Positions 27,544-35,913 are shown, counted from the stretch's first letter. The stretch: DNA of 64,000 nt from Paraburkholderia lacunae (GCF_003353175.1 NZ_QHKS01000002.1:186001-250000); one strand, 5' to 3'. A program made the numbers and translations. Notes: generated from the sequence alone by a model not told the origin.

Positions 27544-28014
27544 TCAGCCGAGCGGCGGCAGGCGGCGCGCGACCGGCGTCGATTTGACGATCGCGGTGCT
27601 GGTCTCCGCGCGCTCGGTGACCTTCGCGAGAATCTCGTCGAGCTGCTCGATCGAATGCAGGTACAGGCGGCAGATGAAGCAATCGTCGCCCGTCACCTTG
27701 TCGCATTCGACAAACTCCGGAATCCGCCGGATCACTTCTTCCACCAGATGCAGCTGGCCGGGCAACGGCTTCACGCGCACGATCGCCTGCAGCGTGAAGC
27801 CGAGCGCGCGCGGGTCGATCTGCACGGTGAAGCGTTCGATTACGCCTTGCGCTTCGAGCCGGCGCACGCGCTCGGCCGTACTCGGCGCCGACAAGCCGAC
27901 CTGCCGCGCCAGTTCGCTGACCGGCTGGCGTGCGTCTTCGGCGAGCGCGGCGAGCAGCGCGCGGTCGGTTTCGTCGAGCGCGGCGGGTGCAACGGGAGCA
28001 AGGCGTTTGGTCAC
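27544..28014 (-). CDS. Lrp/AsnC family transcriptional regulator
   Basis: 156 residues from a GTG start with AAGG seven bases upstream. N-terminal helix-turn-helix (LDETDRALLAALAEDARQPV, then SELARQVGLSAPSTAERVRRLE), followed by the AsnC/RAM ligand domain (VRVKPLPGQLHLVEEVIRRI and VTGDDCFICRLYLHSIEQLD). It is divergent from the EamA exporter at 28129, the usual arrangement when an Lrp-type regulator controls an amino-acid exporter. The ligand is probably an amino acid; which one is unknown. Confidence 0.9.
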   Translation of the reverse strand: MTKRLAPVAPAALDETDRALLAALAEDARQPVSELARQVGLSAPSTAERVRRLEAQGVIERFTVQIDPRALGFTLQAIVRVKPLPGQLHLVEEVIRRIPEFVECDKVTGDDCFICRLYLHSIEQLDEILAKVTERAETSTAIVKSTPVARRLPPLG

Positions 28015-28128
28015 GATTGCCTTCGATTTTTAGGTGTCGACGTGAGATTGCTTAAGTTTAGCCATGTATTCGAGCGATCGGATTAATTACACTGCGTCTC
28101 ATGCAGGAATCAATTCGAGGATCGAATC
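28015..28128. promoter_or_regulatory. Lrp/EamA divergent promoter region
   Basis: 114 bases between two divergent starts, rich in AT relative to the surroundings (GATTGCTTAAGTTTAG, CGGATTAATTACACTG). It must contain both promoters and the likely Lrp-type binding sites; no exact operator can be named. Confidence 0.5.
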
Positions 28129-29028
28129 ATGGCATCGAATGAAATCCGCCGCGGCGCGGCTGAAATGACAATGGCGATGCTGATGTCCGGCACCATCGGC
28201 TGGCTGGTGGTGTCGTCGCAGCAAAGCGCGTTCAACGTGGTGTTCTTTCGCTGCATCTTCGGCGGCGCGACGCTCGCGCTGGTGTGCGCCGTGCTCGGGC
28301 TGTTCCGGCGCAAGCTCTTTTCGTGGAAGATGCTCGGACTCGCGTTGCTCGGCGGCGCGGCGATCGTCATCAACTGGGTGCTGCTGTTCGCCGCCTATTC
28401 ACGCGCGTCGATTTCGATGGCGACAGCCGTCTATAACACGCAGCCTTTCATGCTGGTCGCACTGGGCGCGCTGGTGTTTCGCGAGCGCATTAGCGCGTCG
28501 ACGCTCGCGTGGCTGGTGGTCGCGTTCATCGGTCTCGTGTTCGTCGTAAAGGTCGAGCCGGCGGTGCTGGCGGTGCCGGGACAGTACCTGGTCGGCGTCG
28601 CGTATGCGGTGGGCGCGGCGGCGATGTATGCGGTCTCGTCGATCATCACGAAGCGGCTCAAGGGCACGCCGCCGCATCTGATCGCGCTGATCCAGGTCGG
28701 GCTCGGCGTCGTGATGCTCGCGCCGTTCGTGCGCTTCGATGCATTGCCGACCACCGGCATGCATTGGCTCGGATTGATCGTACTCGGCATCGTCAACACG
28801 GGAATCATGTACGTGCTGCTTTACGGCGCGATTCAGAAGTTGCCGACATCGATGACCGGCGCGTTGTCGTTCATTTATCCGGTGGTCGCCATCATCGTGG
28901 ACCGGGTCGCGTTCGGGCAGACGCTCGCGTGGATTCAGGTGCTCGGCGCGATGCTGATCCTGCTGGCGGCGGCCGGCGTCAATCTCGGCTGGAGGATCGT
29001 GCCGCAAAAGCGCCTGTCTTCTACCTGA
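28129..29028 (+). CDS. EamA/DMT family transporter (RhaT-like exporter)
   Basis: 299 residues with ten predicted membrane helices arranged as two EamA repeats (helices 1-5 about residues 8-140, helices 6-10 about 155-290). Examples are ISMATAVYNTQPFMLVALGALVF in repeat 1 and MTGALSFIYPVVAIIVDRVAFGQ in repeat 2. Family members export amino acids or metabolites in exchange for protons. The divergent Lrp/AsnC gene suggests amino-acid export. GAGGATC precedes the ATG. Confidence 0.9.
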   Translation: MASNEIRRGAAEMTMAMLMSGTIGWLVVSSQQSAFNVVFFRCIFGGATLALVCAVLGLFRRKLFSWKMLGLALLGGAAIVINWVLLFAAYSRASISMATAVYNTQPFMLVALGALVFRERISASTLAWLVVAFIGLVFVVKVEPAVLAVPGQYLVGVAYAVGAAAMYAVSSIITKRLKGTPPHLIALIQVGLGVVMLAPFVRFDALPTTGMHWLGLIVLGIVNTGIMYVLLYGAIQKLPTSMTGALSFIYPVVAIIVDRVAFGQTLAWIQVLGAMLILLAAAGVNLGWRIVPQKRLSST

Positions 29029-29061
29029 TTGCTTCGATTGGATAGCTTCGGCCTGTTCTTG

Positions 29062-29172
29062 GCCGAAGCCGAAGCCGAAGCCGAAGCCGAAGCCGAAGCC
29101 GAAGCCGAAGCCGAAGCCGAAGCCGAAGCCGAAGCCGAAGCCGAAGCCGAAGCCGAAGCCGAAGCCGAAGCC
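29062..29172. repeat. (GCCGAA)18.5 microsatellite
   Basis: 111 bases of perfect GCCGAA hexamer, about 34 bp after the EamA stop. Perfect hexamer arrays of this length are prone to slippage and should vary between isolates. Confidence 0.97.
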
Positions 29173-29398
29173 ATCGATGCTACGGATTCCGGATCATCTG
29201 CCGGCGAAGGCATTGTTCAAATTATTCAAGTGGACGTACTAATCAGCCGTAATCCACATAACTACGAGGCTTCGTAACGTCGCGTGTATGCGGGTTTAAA
29301 AGGCGGCGTCAAGGTTCTGTAGGGAAATCACCGATGCGCTTAAAAAACGGGCACGCGTATCATCCCTCCTGACGCTGATCACGTCCGACAGAATTTGC

Positions 29399-29435
29399 GC
29401 CGCTCGCCTCGCTGGTCGAGCGGCTTTTCTTTTTG
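29399..29435 (+). terminator. Intrinsic terminator, rightward
   Basis: GCCGCTCG, a ten-base loop, CGAGCGGC, then TTTTCTTTTT. Good hairpin and U-tract, but 370 bp beyond the EamA gene, so it may end a short untranslated RNA or a long 3' UTR. Confidence 0.75.
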
Positions 29436-29489
29436 TGGCAACGGTTTTTGCTTGCCGCTTCGAGTGCGGAAGGCGCGCCAGACAATCCG

Positions 29490-30410
29490 TCAGGCCCGAC
29501 GTGCGACGACGCTCTCGCCGTCGATCTCCAGCGGTCCGCTCTTGCCGGCCAGCTCGTCGACAATCGTGCGCACCAGCGTTGGCGATTCGCCGCGCGGCGC
29601 GAGCATCGACGCGGCGGCGCGCATCACGGCGGCGTCGCCGAGCATCTGCAACAACGTGTCGAAACTCATCGCGCGGACTTCGAGCAGCTTGAACACGATC
29701 AGCACCTTCAGCGCATTCCTGGCATTGCGCGCGGGATCGGCTCGCAACCATGCGACGCGCGAAAACGCCCGTTCGAGCGCCGGTTCGACATTCGTGAACG
29801 GCGTACCGTGGCCGGGGATCACCAGCCGCACGTCCAGCTTCGCGATGGTTTCGAGCACCGCCTGTTGTTCGGCGAAACCGCTTTCACCTTCCAGCTCGGG
29901 AAATATCACACCAAAGCCGTTTTCCCACAGCGCGTCCGCGCTGATCAGGATGCGTTCGTCCGCGCAAAACAGCATCAGCGAATGCGGATCGTGACCAGGC
30001 GCGCCGAGCACCTGCCAATCGAGCGCACCGAGCGTCAGATGCGCGCCGGGCGCGATCGTCCCGGTAAAGGTGAAGCGCTCGCAGGTTTGGCCGGTGGCGC
30101 GAAACGTTAGGCGCGCTTCGTCCCAGTCGCGCACCGCCTCGGCTTCGGCGGCGGGAATCGCGGTACGGCACGGCCACGCTGCCTGCAATAGCGCGTTGCC
30201 GCCGCAGTGATCCGAATGCAGATGCGTGTTGACGATCAGATCGAGCGGCCGCGCGCCGAGCGCCTGCCGAACCAGTGCGAGCGTTTGCGGCGCGTGCGTC
30301 GCGTAACCGGTATCGACGAGCGCGGCGCAGTGGTCGTCGGTCAGCAGCACGTTGTTCGACGAAAGCCAGCCGCGCTCGAAGACCCGGATCGAATCGGGCA
30401 GTGTGATCAT
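29490..30410 (-). CDS. MBL fold metallo-hydrolase
   Basis: 306 residues of the metallo-beta-lactamase superfamily. The metal motif is NTHLHSDHCGGNALL (H-x-H-x-D-H), with later ligands in GAPGHDPHSLMLF and LVIPGHGTPF. Residues about 220-300 form a helical extension common in the glyoxalase-II-like and RNase-unrelated group. Its ATG overlaps the MaoC-like gene stop by four bases (ATGA), as the last gene of a five-gene leftward operon headed by HMG-CoA lyase. A thioesterase-type role on acyl-CoA intermediates fits the context but is inference. Confidence 0.85.
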   Translation of the reverse strand: MITLPDSIRVFERGWLSSNNVLLTDDHCAALVDTGYATHAPQTLALVRQALGARPLDLIVNTHLHSDHCGGNALLQAAWPCRTAIPAAEAEAVRDWDEARLTFRATGQTCERFTFTGTIAPGAHLTLGALDWQVLGAPGHDPHSLMLFCADERILISADALWENGFGVIFPELEGESGFAEQQAVLETIAKLDVRLVIPGHGTPFTNVEPALERAFSRVAWLRADPARNARNALKVLIVFKLLEVRAMSFDTLLQMLGDAAVMRAAASMLAPRGESPTLVRTIVDELAGKSGPLEIDGESVVARRA

Positions 30411-30868
30411 GACGTGCTGGTGTTCAACTGCGCGTCGGGCTTCGGCATCACCAGGATCGTCGAGCGGCCGGTCAACGTGGTCTCACCGCGCTGATTCACG
30501 ACCGTTCCTTCGAGCTGCGTCAGATCGCCGTTCAGACTCGGCTTCCAGTAAGCATCGCGCACGCGCCAGGTGATCGTCAGCGTGTCGTGCGCATGGACGG
30601 CCTTCTTCAGCTTGATATCGAACTCGAGCCCGAGCGGCTGCGCGTAGGTGGAAAAATACGTGGCCAGCAGCGCCATGAAATGCGCGGTCGGTTGCGTACC
30701 CGATGCGATCAGACCACCGAAGCGGCTTTGCGCGGCGAAAGCGTCGTCGTGATGCAGCGGGTTGAAGTCGTTGACGAGCGTGGCGAACGATTTCACCGAC
30801 TCCGCCGATAGCTCGAGCGTCGAGCTGAATGTTTCGCCGACCGTCACGATGCGTGGCGCGGCGTTCAT
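30407..30868 (-). CDS. MaoC-like hot-dog dehydratase family protein
   Basis: 153 residues from [20 protein letters not shown]. The hot-dog fold signature is visible at [27 protein letters not shown], matching the hydratase motif with Asp and His (DxxPxH). MaoC-like proteins hydrate enoyl-CoA; some are inactive paralogues. The start at 30868 is chosen because it gives a four-base overlap with the DUF1289 gene and removes an unlikely Arg-rich lead. It is in the same operon as HMG-CoA lyase. Confidence 0.85.
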   Translation of the reverse strand: MNAAPRIVTVGETFSSTLELSAESVKSFATLVNDFNPLHHDDAFAAQSRFGGLIASGTQPTAHFMALLATYFSTYAQPLGLEFDIKLKKAVHAHDTLTITWRVRDAYWKPSLNGDLTQLEGTVVNQRGETTLTGRSTILVMPKPDAQLNTSTS

Positions 30869-31092
30869 CGCCGCACCTGCGCTTGCCTCGCCATGAACTG
30901 TGCGTGACGTTCCTCGATCGCATCCCAGACCGCGCGCTTCTCGTCGTCGTCGAACGACGACCAGCCGGCGATCTCGTCGATGGTGCGCAGACACCCTTCG
31001 CACCAGCCGGTCGACGCATCCATCCTGCACACGCTGATGCAGGGCGATGGCACGGCAGCGTCGTCGTCTTCGTTGTCGATACCCGGTGTCAT
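30865..31092 (-). CDS. DUF1289 family small protein
   Basis: 75 residues with the DUF1289 cysteine pattern [20 protein letters not shown] followed by [22 protein letters not shown]. The four Cys residues suggest metal or iron-sulfur binding. The function is unknown; such genes are common near oxidoreductases and acyl-CoA enzymes in proteobacteria. It overlaps the MaoC gene by four bases and starts four bases after the YbaK-like stop, so it is translated as part of the operon. Confidence 0.88.
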   Translation of the reverse strand: MTPGIDNEDDDAAVPSPCISVCRMDASTGWCEGCLRTIDEIAGWSSFDDDEKRAVWDAIEERHAQFMARQAQVRR

Positions 31093-31096
31093 GGCG

Positions 31097-31618
31097 TCAT
31101 GCCGTCTCGCGCAGCGCCACGTCGAGCACCGGCGCGCCCGTCAACGCCACCAGTTCTCGCGCGGTCAGGTTGAACACCGCATGCGGATGACCGGCCGCGG
31201 CCCACAAGCTGTCGAGTTCGAGCAGATCCGCATCGATCAGCGTGACCGGCTCCGTGGCGTGGCCGATCGGGCACACGCCGCCGATCGCATAGCCGGTTTT
31301 TTCGCGGACGAACTTCGCATCCGCACGGCCGATTGCGCCGACCTGCGCTGCCACTTTCTTCTCATCGACGCGATTCGCACCGCTCGCGACCACCAGTACC
31401 GGTGCGTCGTCTTCGCGGCGGCGAAACAGAATCGACTTGGCGATCTGCGCGACCGCACAGCCAAGTCCGGCCGCGGCTTCGGCGGACGTCTTGCCGGTTT
31501 CCGGCAGCATGACAATGCGGCCGGCGTGACCGCGTTCGCGCAACAGCAGCGCGACGCGGCGCGCGGAGTCGGGCAGCGCGGCGAGATCGTCGGATTCGAG
31601 GGAGGCGTGGTCCGTCAT
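31097..31618 (-). CDS. YbaK/EbsC family aminoacyl-tRNA deacylase
   Basis: 173 residues from [20 protein letters not shown]. The YbaK/ProX fold is recognisable: [38 protein letters not shown] and [13 protein letters not shown] with the conserved Gly-Gly-x-x-Pro. Family members hydrolyse mischarged aminoacyl-tRNAs (for example Cys-tRNAPro) in trans. The start at 31618 is used because the upstream part of the frame is not family-like. It lies 28 bp after the HMG-CoA lyase stop. Confidence 0.88.
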   Translation of the reverse strand: MTDHASLESDDLAALPDSARRVALLLRERGHAGRIVMLPETGKTSAEAAAGLGCAVAQIAKSILFRRREDDAPVLVVASGANRVDEKKVAAQVGAIGRADAKFVREKTGYAIGGVCPIGHATEPVTLIDADLLELDSLWAAAGHPHAVFNLTARELVALTGAPVLDVALRETA

Positions 31619-31646
31619 CGTTGTATTTCCTTCCTGAGTGCAGAAA

Positions 31647-32573
31647 TCAAACACAGTTGGCTGCTTCGCTGCGCGCCTTGGCGAGCAGTGCTTTGCCGGC
31701 GCGCGACACATTGGGCCGGCCAATCGACGTCGAGATGAAATCGCCGATCGCGACGACTTGCGCGAGGTCGACGCCGGTCTCGATGCCGAGGCCGTTCATC
31801 AGATACAGCACGTCTTCGGTCGCGACGTTGCCGGTCGCGCCCTTCGCATACGGACAGCCGCCGAGCCCCGCCACGGAAGCGTGGTAAATCTCGATACCTT
31901 CCTGCAATGCCGCGTAGATGTTCGCGAGCGCCTGACCATAGGTGTCGTGGAAGTGGCCCGATAGACGTTCGCGCGGAAACACCTTCGTCACCGCCTCGAA
32001 CACTTCGCGCGTGCGCTTCGGCGTGCCGACGCCGATCGTATCCGCGATATCGATCTCGTCGCAGCCGAGCGCCGCAAAACGCTCGACCACGTCGACCACC
32101 GACGCCACCGGCACCTCGCCCTGATACGGGCAGCCGAGCGAACACGACACGCTGCCGCGAATCCGCAGGCCATGCTCCTTCGCCGCCTGCGCGACCGGCG
32201 CGAAGCGGTCGATGCTTTCCGCGATGCTGCAGTTGATGTTCTTCTGCGAGAACGCTTCGCTGGCCGCGCCGAAGATCACGATCTCGTCCGCGCGCGCGGC
32301 GAGCGCGCCTTCGAAGCCGCGCAGGTTCGGCGTCAGCACCGAGTAGACCGTGCCCGCGCGACGCTCGATGCCGGCCATCACCTCGGCGCCGTCGGCCATT
32401 TGCGGCACCCATTTCGGCGATACGAACGAAGCCGCTTCGACGTTGCGAAAACCCGCTGCGGACAATCGATTGATCAGGTCGATCTTGATCGCGGTGGGGA
32501 CGAATTCTTTCTCGTTCTGCAGTCCGTCACGCGGACCGACTTCGACGATTTTGACTTGTAGTGGCAAGGCCAT
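31647..32573 (-). CDS. mvaB: Hydroxymethylglutaryl-CoA lyase
   Basis: 308 residues of the HMGL/DRE-TIM family. It cleaves 3-hydroxy-3-methylglutaryl-CoA to acetoacetate and acetyl-CoA, the last step of leucine degradation. GPRDGLQNE at the N-terminus provides metal and substrate residues. HFHDTYG carries metal-binding His residues, and GLGGCPYAKGATGNVATED carries the catalytic-loop Cys. Length is typical. It heads the operon with YbaK-like, DUF1289, MaoC-like and MBL genes. Its leader holds a hairpin shared with the indolepyruvate oxidoreductase gene just before AGGAGAC. Confidence 0.93.
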   Translation of the reverse strand: MALPLQVKIVEVGPRDGLQNEKEFVPTAIKIDLINRLSAAGFRNVEAASFVSPKWVPQMADGAEVMAGIERRAGTVYSVLTPNLRGFEGALAARADEIVIFGAASEAFSQKNINCSIAESIDRFAPVAQAAKEHGLRIRGSVSCSLGCPYQGEVPVASVVDVVERFAALGCDEIDIADTIGVGTPKRTREVFEAVTKVFPRERLSGHFHDTYGQALANIYAALQEGIEIYHASVAGLGGCPYAKGATGNVATEDVLYLMNGLGIETGVDLAQVVAIGDFISTSIGRPNVSRAGKALLAKARSEAANCV

Positions 32574-32588
32574 GATGTGTCTCCTGTG

Positions 32589-32626
32589 TCGACCAGAGTT
32601 AGCGCTTTAGCGCCTACTCTGGTCCC
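32589..32626 (-). promoter_or_regulatory. Hairpin leader of the HMG-CoA lyase gene
   Basis: GACCAGAGT (32591-32599) pairs with ACTCTGGTC (32616-32624) around an AGCGCTTTAGCGC tip. The same architecture and tip occur at 8827-8858, but the stem bases differ in a compensated way (GCTGGAGT with ACTCCAGC there). Both hairpins sit directly before an AGGAGAC ribosome site. Confidence 0.65.
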
Positions 32627-32690
32627 ATGTAACGTGTTACCGCGCGTGGCGGCGCTCCTCGATTAATGTTCCACTGCGCTCACCCAGTGT

Positions 32691-33632
32691 TCAGTATCCG
32701 CGCCCGATATCCACCACGCCGCTCACCGTTTCGCCGCGCATCAGCGCGGTGATTTTCTGCGCGACTTGCGCGACGCTCTCTTCACGCAATGTAAGCGCCG
32801 AGATATGCGGCGTGATCGTGATGCGCGGTTCCCGCCAGAACAGATGATCGGGCGGCAACGGTTCTTCGCGGACCACATCGAGCGTCGCGGCGGCGAGCTG
32901 GCCGCTCGCGAGCGCTTCGAGCAGATCCTGCTCGACCAGATGGCCGCCGCGTGCGACGTTGATCAGGTACGCGCCGCGCGCGAGCTTCGAGAAGGTGCGC
33001 GCGTTCAACACGTCGCCCGTATCCGGCGTATGCGGCAGCAGATTCACCAGCACTTTCACGCCGTCGAGAAATGCATCGAACTGCGCTTCGCCGGCAAACG
33101 TCGTGACGCCGTCGATTTGCCGCGCGCTGCGGCTATAACCGCGCACCGGCATGCCGAACGCGGCGACCGCTTGCGCGACATGCGCACCGAGCACGCCGAG
33201 CCCGAGCACGCCGACCGTGAAAGTCTCGCGCGGATGCGCTTCGAGCTCCTGCCAGCGGCGTGCGCTTTGCAGCATCTGGTATTCGTCGAAGCGGCGCATG
33301 TAACGCAGCACCGCGTGCGTCACGTACTCGGCCATTTGCGGCGCCATGCCGGTGTCCTCGAGCCGCACCAGCTTCGCGTTGCGCGGCAGCGTGCCGGGCC
33401 GCTCATGCTCGAGCGCGAGAATCGCATCGACGCCCGCGCCGAGGTTGAAGATCGCGCGCAGATCGTCGCGGCCGGCCAGCATGTCGCGCGGCGGCCGCCA
33501 CACGATCGCGAAGTCGGCCGGCGCGGTGTCGCCCGCTTGCCATTCGCGCAGTTCGGCATCGGGCAGCACGCGGGCAAAGTCGTACAGCCACGAGGCGGCG
33601 TCGGCATGCGGCATGTAGAAGAGGATTTTCAT
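32691..33632 (-). CDS. ghrA: Glyoxylate/hydroxypyruvate reductase A
   Basis: 313 residues of the D-2-hydroxyacid dehydrogenase family, reducing glyoxylate and hydroxypyruvate with NAD(P)H. The N-terminal MKILFYMPHADAASWLYDF matches GhrA (YcdW). GLGVLGAHVAQAVAAFG is the dinucleotide-binding loop, INVARGGHLVEQDLL supplies the catalytic Arg, VVREEPLPPDH the Glu and ITPHISALT the His. It lies 117 bp upstream of the HMG-CoA lyase gene in the same direction with the hairpin between them, so it may be a separate transcript. Confidence 0.9.
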   Translation of the reverse strand: MKILFYMPHADAASWLYDFARVLPDAELREWQAGDTAPADFAIVWRPPRDMLAGRDDLRAIFNLGAGVDAILALEHERPGTLPRNAKLVRLEDTGMAPQMAEYVTHAVLRYMRRFDEYQMLQSARRWQELEAHPRETFTVGVLGLGVLGAHVAQAVAAFGMPVRGYSRSARQIDGVTTFAGEAQFDAFLDGVKVLVNLLPHTPDTGDVLNARTFSKLARGAYLINVARGGHLVEQDLLEALASGQLAAATLDVVREEPLPPDHLFWREPRITITPHISALTLREESVAQVAQKITALMRGETVSGVVDIGRGY

Positions 33633-34053
33633 ACGGTCCGTAAAGTGTGCGCGTTGTCGGCGCCTGTGACGGAAAAGGCCGCGCGGAAGGGCTGCAACGC
33701 ATGCAGCTTGACGGACGACGCTTGCGGCATGGGGCCTCTCCTTTTATGGATAGGCTTCATTCTACTTTTTCGATGCGAATCGCGTGCGTTTGCGTACGGG
33801 CGTGCGGTTTGACGGGCGTGCATGGCTGGCTGGGCGCGAGCTCTGTGTGGGCCGAGGCCGGGCGCAGGTGTTCGCTGGCCCGATCCGTCGACCCGATTCG
33901 TCGGCCCGATCCGTCCGTCCGATTCGTCGGCCCGATCCGTCGGTCCGATTCGCCCGACCCATTTGTCCGATAAACAAAGCACAAAAACTTGGTTCGTCCG
34001 CGCGGCGCCGGGCGGGAGAATAACTTCCCCGATTCCGGCAGCGAAGGACAGAC
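33633..34053. other. Non-coding stretch with tandem repeats
   Basis: 421 bases between the divergent ghrA and RBBP9-like genes. Apart from the 13-bp repeats (33878-33959), I see no gene. GAAGGACAG before 34054 is the ribosome site of the next gene. Confidence 0.4.
33878..33959. repeat. Six 13-bp tandem repeats with alternating units
   Basis: CGAT occurs at 33881, 33894, 33907, 33920, 33933 and 33946, exactly 13 bp apart. Units alternate CGATCCGTCNGNC and CGATTCGTCGGCC, giving a 26-bp higher-order period. The last unit diverges (CGATTCGCCCGAC). Confidence 0.9.
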
Positions 34054-34656
34054 ATGCGTGCATGCACCCAATCGACATGGCCGCCGCGGCTCGTCACGGT
34101 CCCCGGCTTGCACGGCAGCGAAGGCGCGCATTGGCAAACGTGGCTCGAACGGCAATTCGCGCGCTCGTTGCGCGTCGAGCAGGCCGACTGGGACGCGCCG
34201 GACGTGGCCGGCTGGGCGCAGTCGCTGCGCAAGCTGCTGGCAAGCGAGCGCGGGCCGTTCGTGCTGGCTGCGCATAGCTTCGGTTGCCTCGCGGCCGCCC
34301 ATGCTTTGCAACAGGCGTCGTATGTCGCCGATGTGGTCGGCGTCCTGTTCGTCGCGCCGGCGAGCCCGGAGAAATTCGCGTTCGCCGGTCCGTTCGAGGC
34401 ACGGCGCCTCGGCGTGCCGTCAATTCTGATCGGCAGCGAGACGGACCCGTGGATGCCGCTCGCGGGTTCGCGCGATCTCGCGCAGCGTTTCGGCAGTGCG
34501 TTCGTCAATCTCGGCGACGCGGGGCATATCAACACTGCCGCGGGATTCGGCCCATGGCCGCGGGCGAAGTATTTCGTCGACACGCTGGTGCACTGCGCGG
34601 CGCCGCTGCGCTTTCGCGAGGAGCCGTTCGAGGCCGTACAGCACGCGTTCGTGTGA
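34054..34656 (+). CDS. RBBP9/YdeN family serine hydrolase
   Basis: 200 residues, a compact alpha/beta hydrolase. The family opening VTVPGLHGSEGAHWQTWLER is clear. The triad is Ser in AAHSFGCLA, Asp in GSETDPWMPLAGS and His in LGDAGHINTAAGFGPWP. The fold matches the RBBP9/YdeN group, small serine hydrolases of unknown natural substrate. Monocistronic. Confidence 0.9.
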   Translation: MRACTQSTWPPRLVTVPGLHGSEGAHWQTWLERQFARSLRVEQADWDAPDVAGWAQSLRKLLASERGPFVLAAHSFGCLAAAHALQQASYVADVVGVLFVAPASPEKFAFAGPFEARRLGVPSILIGSETDPWMPLAGSRDLAQRFGSAFVNLGDAGHINTAAGFGPWPRAKYFVDTLVHCAAPLRFREEPFEAVQHAFV

Positions 34657-34780
34657 GTTTTCGCCAGGCGGTTGAACATCGGGCACCGGGCCAGTGAACA
34701 AGTAAGCGATCCGTTAGAATCCCGCTTCACGCCGCATCTTCGTGCGGCAACAGGTTTCATCATCGACAGGCGGGGGCAAG

Positions 34781-35806
34781 ATGGCAGGCAAGACGGGGAC
34801 ATCGCGCTGGCTGGCAGCCGGCATGACGGCAATGACGCTCGCTCTCGGCGGCGTTTCGACGGCGCACGCGGATGCGTCGCTGCTCAACGTGTCATACGAC
34901 GTGACGCGCGAGCTGTACAAGGACATCAACGCGAGCTTCATCACGGCGTACAAGCAGAAGAGCGGCGAGACCGTGTCGATCCGCCAGTCGCATGGCGCAT
35001 CGAGTGCGCAGGCGCTGTCGGTGTTGCAAGGGCTGCAGGCGGATGTCGTGACGATGAACCAGCCGAACGACATCGACCTGCTCGCGGAAAAGGCCCAACT
35101 GGTGCCCGCCAACTGGCGCGCGCGTCTGCCGGACGACAGCGCGCCGTATACCACGACGATGGTGTTCCTCGTGCGCAAGGGCAACCCGAAGCACATCAAG
35201 GACTGGGACGATCTCGCCAAGCCTGGCGTGCAAGTGGTGATCGCCAATCCGAAGACGTCGGGTAACGGCCGCTACACGTATCTCGCGGCATGGGGTTATC
35301 GGAAGCAGCACGGCGGTACCGACGCGCAGGCGCTCGACTTCGAAAAGGCGATCTTCAAAAACGTGCCGGTGCTCGACACCGGCGGTCGCGGCGCGACGAC
35401 CACGTTCACGCAACGCGGCATCGGCGACGTGCTGGTGACGTTCGAAAACGAAGTGGCGCTGATGGACAGCGGCGTGGGTGCGGGCAACTTCGAAGCGGTG
35501 TATCCGTCGGTCAGCTTGCTGGCTGCGCCGCCCGTGTCGATCGTCGATAACGTGGTCGACAAGCGCGGCACGCGCAAGGCAGCGCAGGCGTATCTCGACT
35601 ATCTGTGGTCGCCGGCCGCGCAGGAAATCATCGCGCAGCATCATCTGCGTCCGCGCGACAAGAACGTGCTCGCGAAGCACGCGGCCGAGTTCAACCCGAT
35701 CAGGACCTTCACCGTCGAAGAGACGTTCGGCAGCTGGCAGAAAGCGCAGCAAACGCATTTCTCCGATGGCGGTACGTTCGATCAGATCATCGTCGACAAG
35801 AAATAA
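34781..35806 (+). CDS. sbp: Sulfate ABC transporter periplasmic binding protein (orphan)
   Basis: 341 residues from MAGKTGTSRWLAAG, with a signal peptide cleaved near AHA|DASLLNVSYDVT. The mature part follows Sbp/CysP closely: NVSYDVTRELYKDINASF, NPKTSGNGRYTYLAAWGY, GGRGATTTFTQRGIGDVLVT and FENEVALM. It binds sulfate or thiosulfate for CysTWA. No cysTWA genes follow; a terminator at 35828-35857 closes the gene. It is therefore an orphan binding protein or a second copy of one located elsewhere. The longer frame from 34742 lacks a ribosome site; GGGGGCAAG precedes the chosen ATG. Confidence 0.9.
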   Translation: MAGKTGTSRWLAAGMTAMTLALGGVSTAHADASLLNVSYDVTRELYKDINASFITAYKQKSGETVSIRQSHGASSAQALSVLQGLQADVVTMNQPNDIDLLAEKAQLVPANWRARLPDDSAPYTTTMVFLVRKGNPKHIKDWDDLAKPGVQVVIANPKTSGNGRYTYLAAWGYRKQHGGTDAQALDFEKAIFKNVPVLDTGGRGATTTFTQRGIGDVLVTFENEVALMDSGVGAGNFEAVYPSVSLLAAPPVSIVDNVVDKRGTRKAAQAYLDYLWSPAAQEIIAQHHLRPRDKNVLAKHAAEFNPIRTFTVEETFGSWQKAQQTHFSDGGTFDQIIVDKK

Positions 35807-35827
35807 GTTTGGACTTGACGACGCAAC

Positions 35828-35857
35828 AAGGCCGCCTCGGAAACGAGGCGGCCTTTT
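35828..35857 (+). terminator. Intrinsic terminator after sbp
   Basis: AAGGCCGCCTCG, GAAA loop, CGAGGCGGCCTTTTG. It is near-symmetric, so it may also act on the leftward biotin operon that ends 56 bp away. Confidence 0.88.
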
Positions 35858-35913
35858 GCATTGCGGTGCATGCGTTGCGGTGGATGCGGTGCGTTTGCTA
35901 CGCCGCTCGATCC

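Larger units (their letters stand above)
29029..29489. other. Intergenic region with microsatellite and terminator
   Basis: 461 bases between the EamA gene and the MBL hydrolase. It holds the hexamer microsatellite (29062-29172) and a rightward terminator (29399-29435). The open frame through the microsatellite (EAEAEA in one direction, SASASA in the other) has no ribosome site. A small rightward RNA ending at the terminator is possible. Confidence 0.4.

Noticed and set aside
29029..29277. EAEAEA-repeat open frame through the GCCGAA microsatellite
   Set aside because: No ribosome site, TTG start and no sequence beyond the repeat; more likely non-coding.
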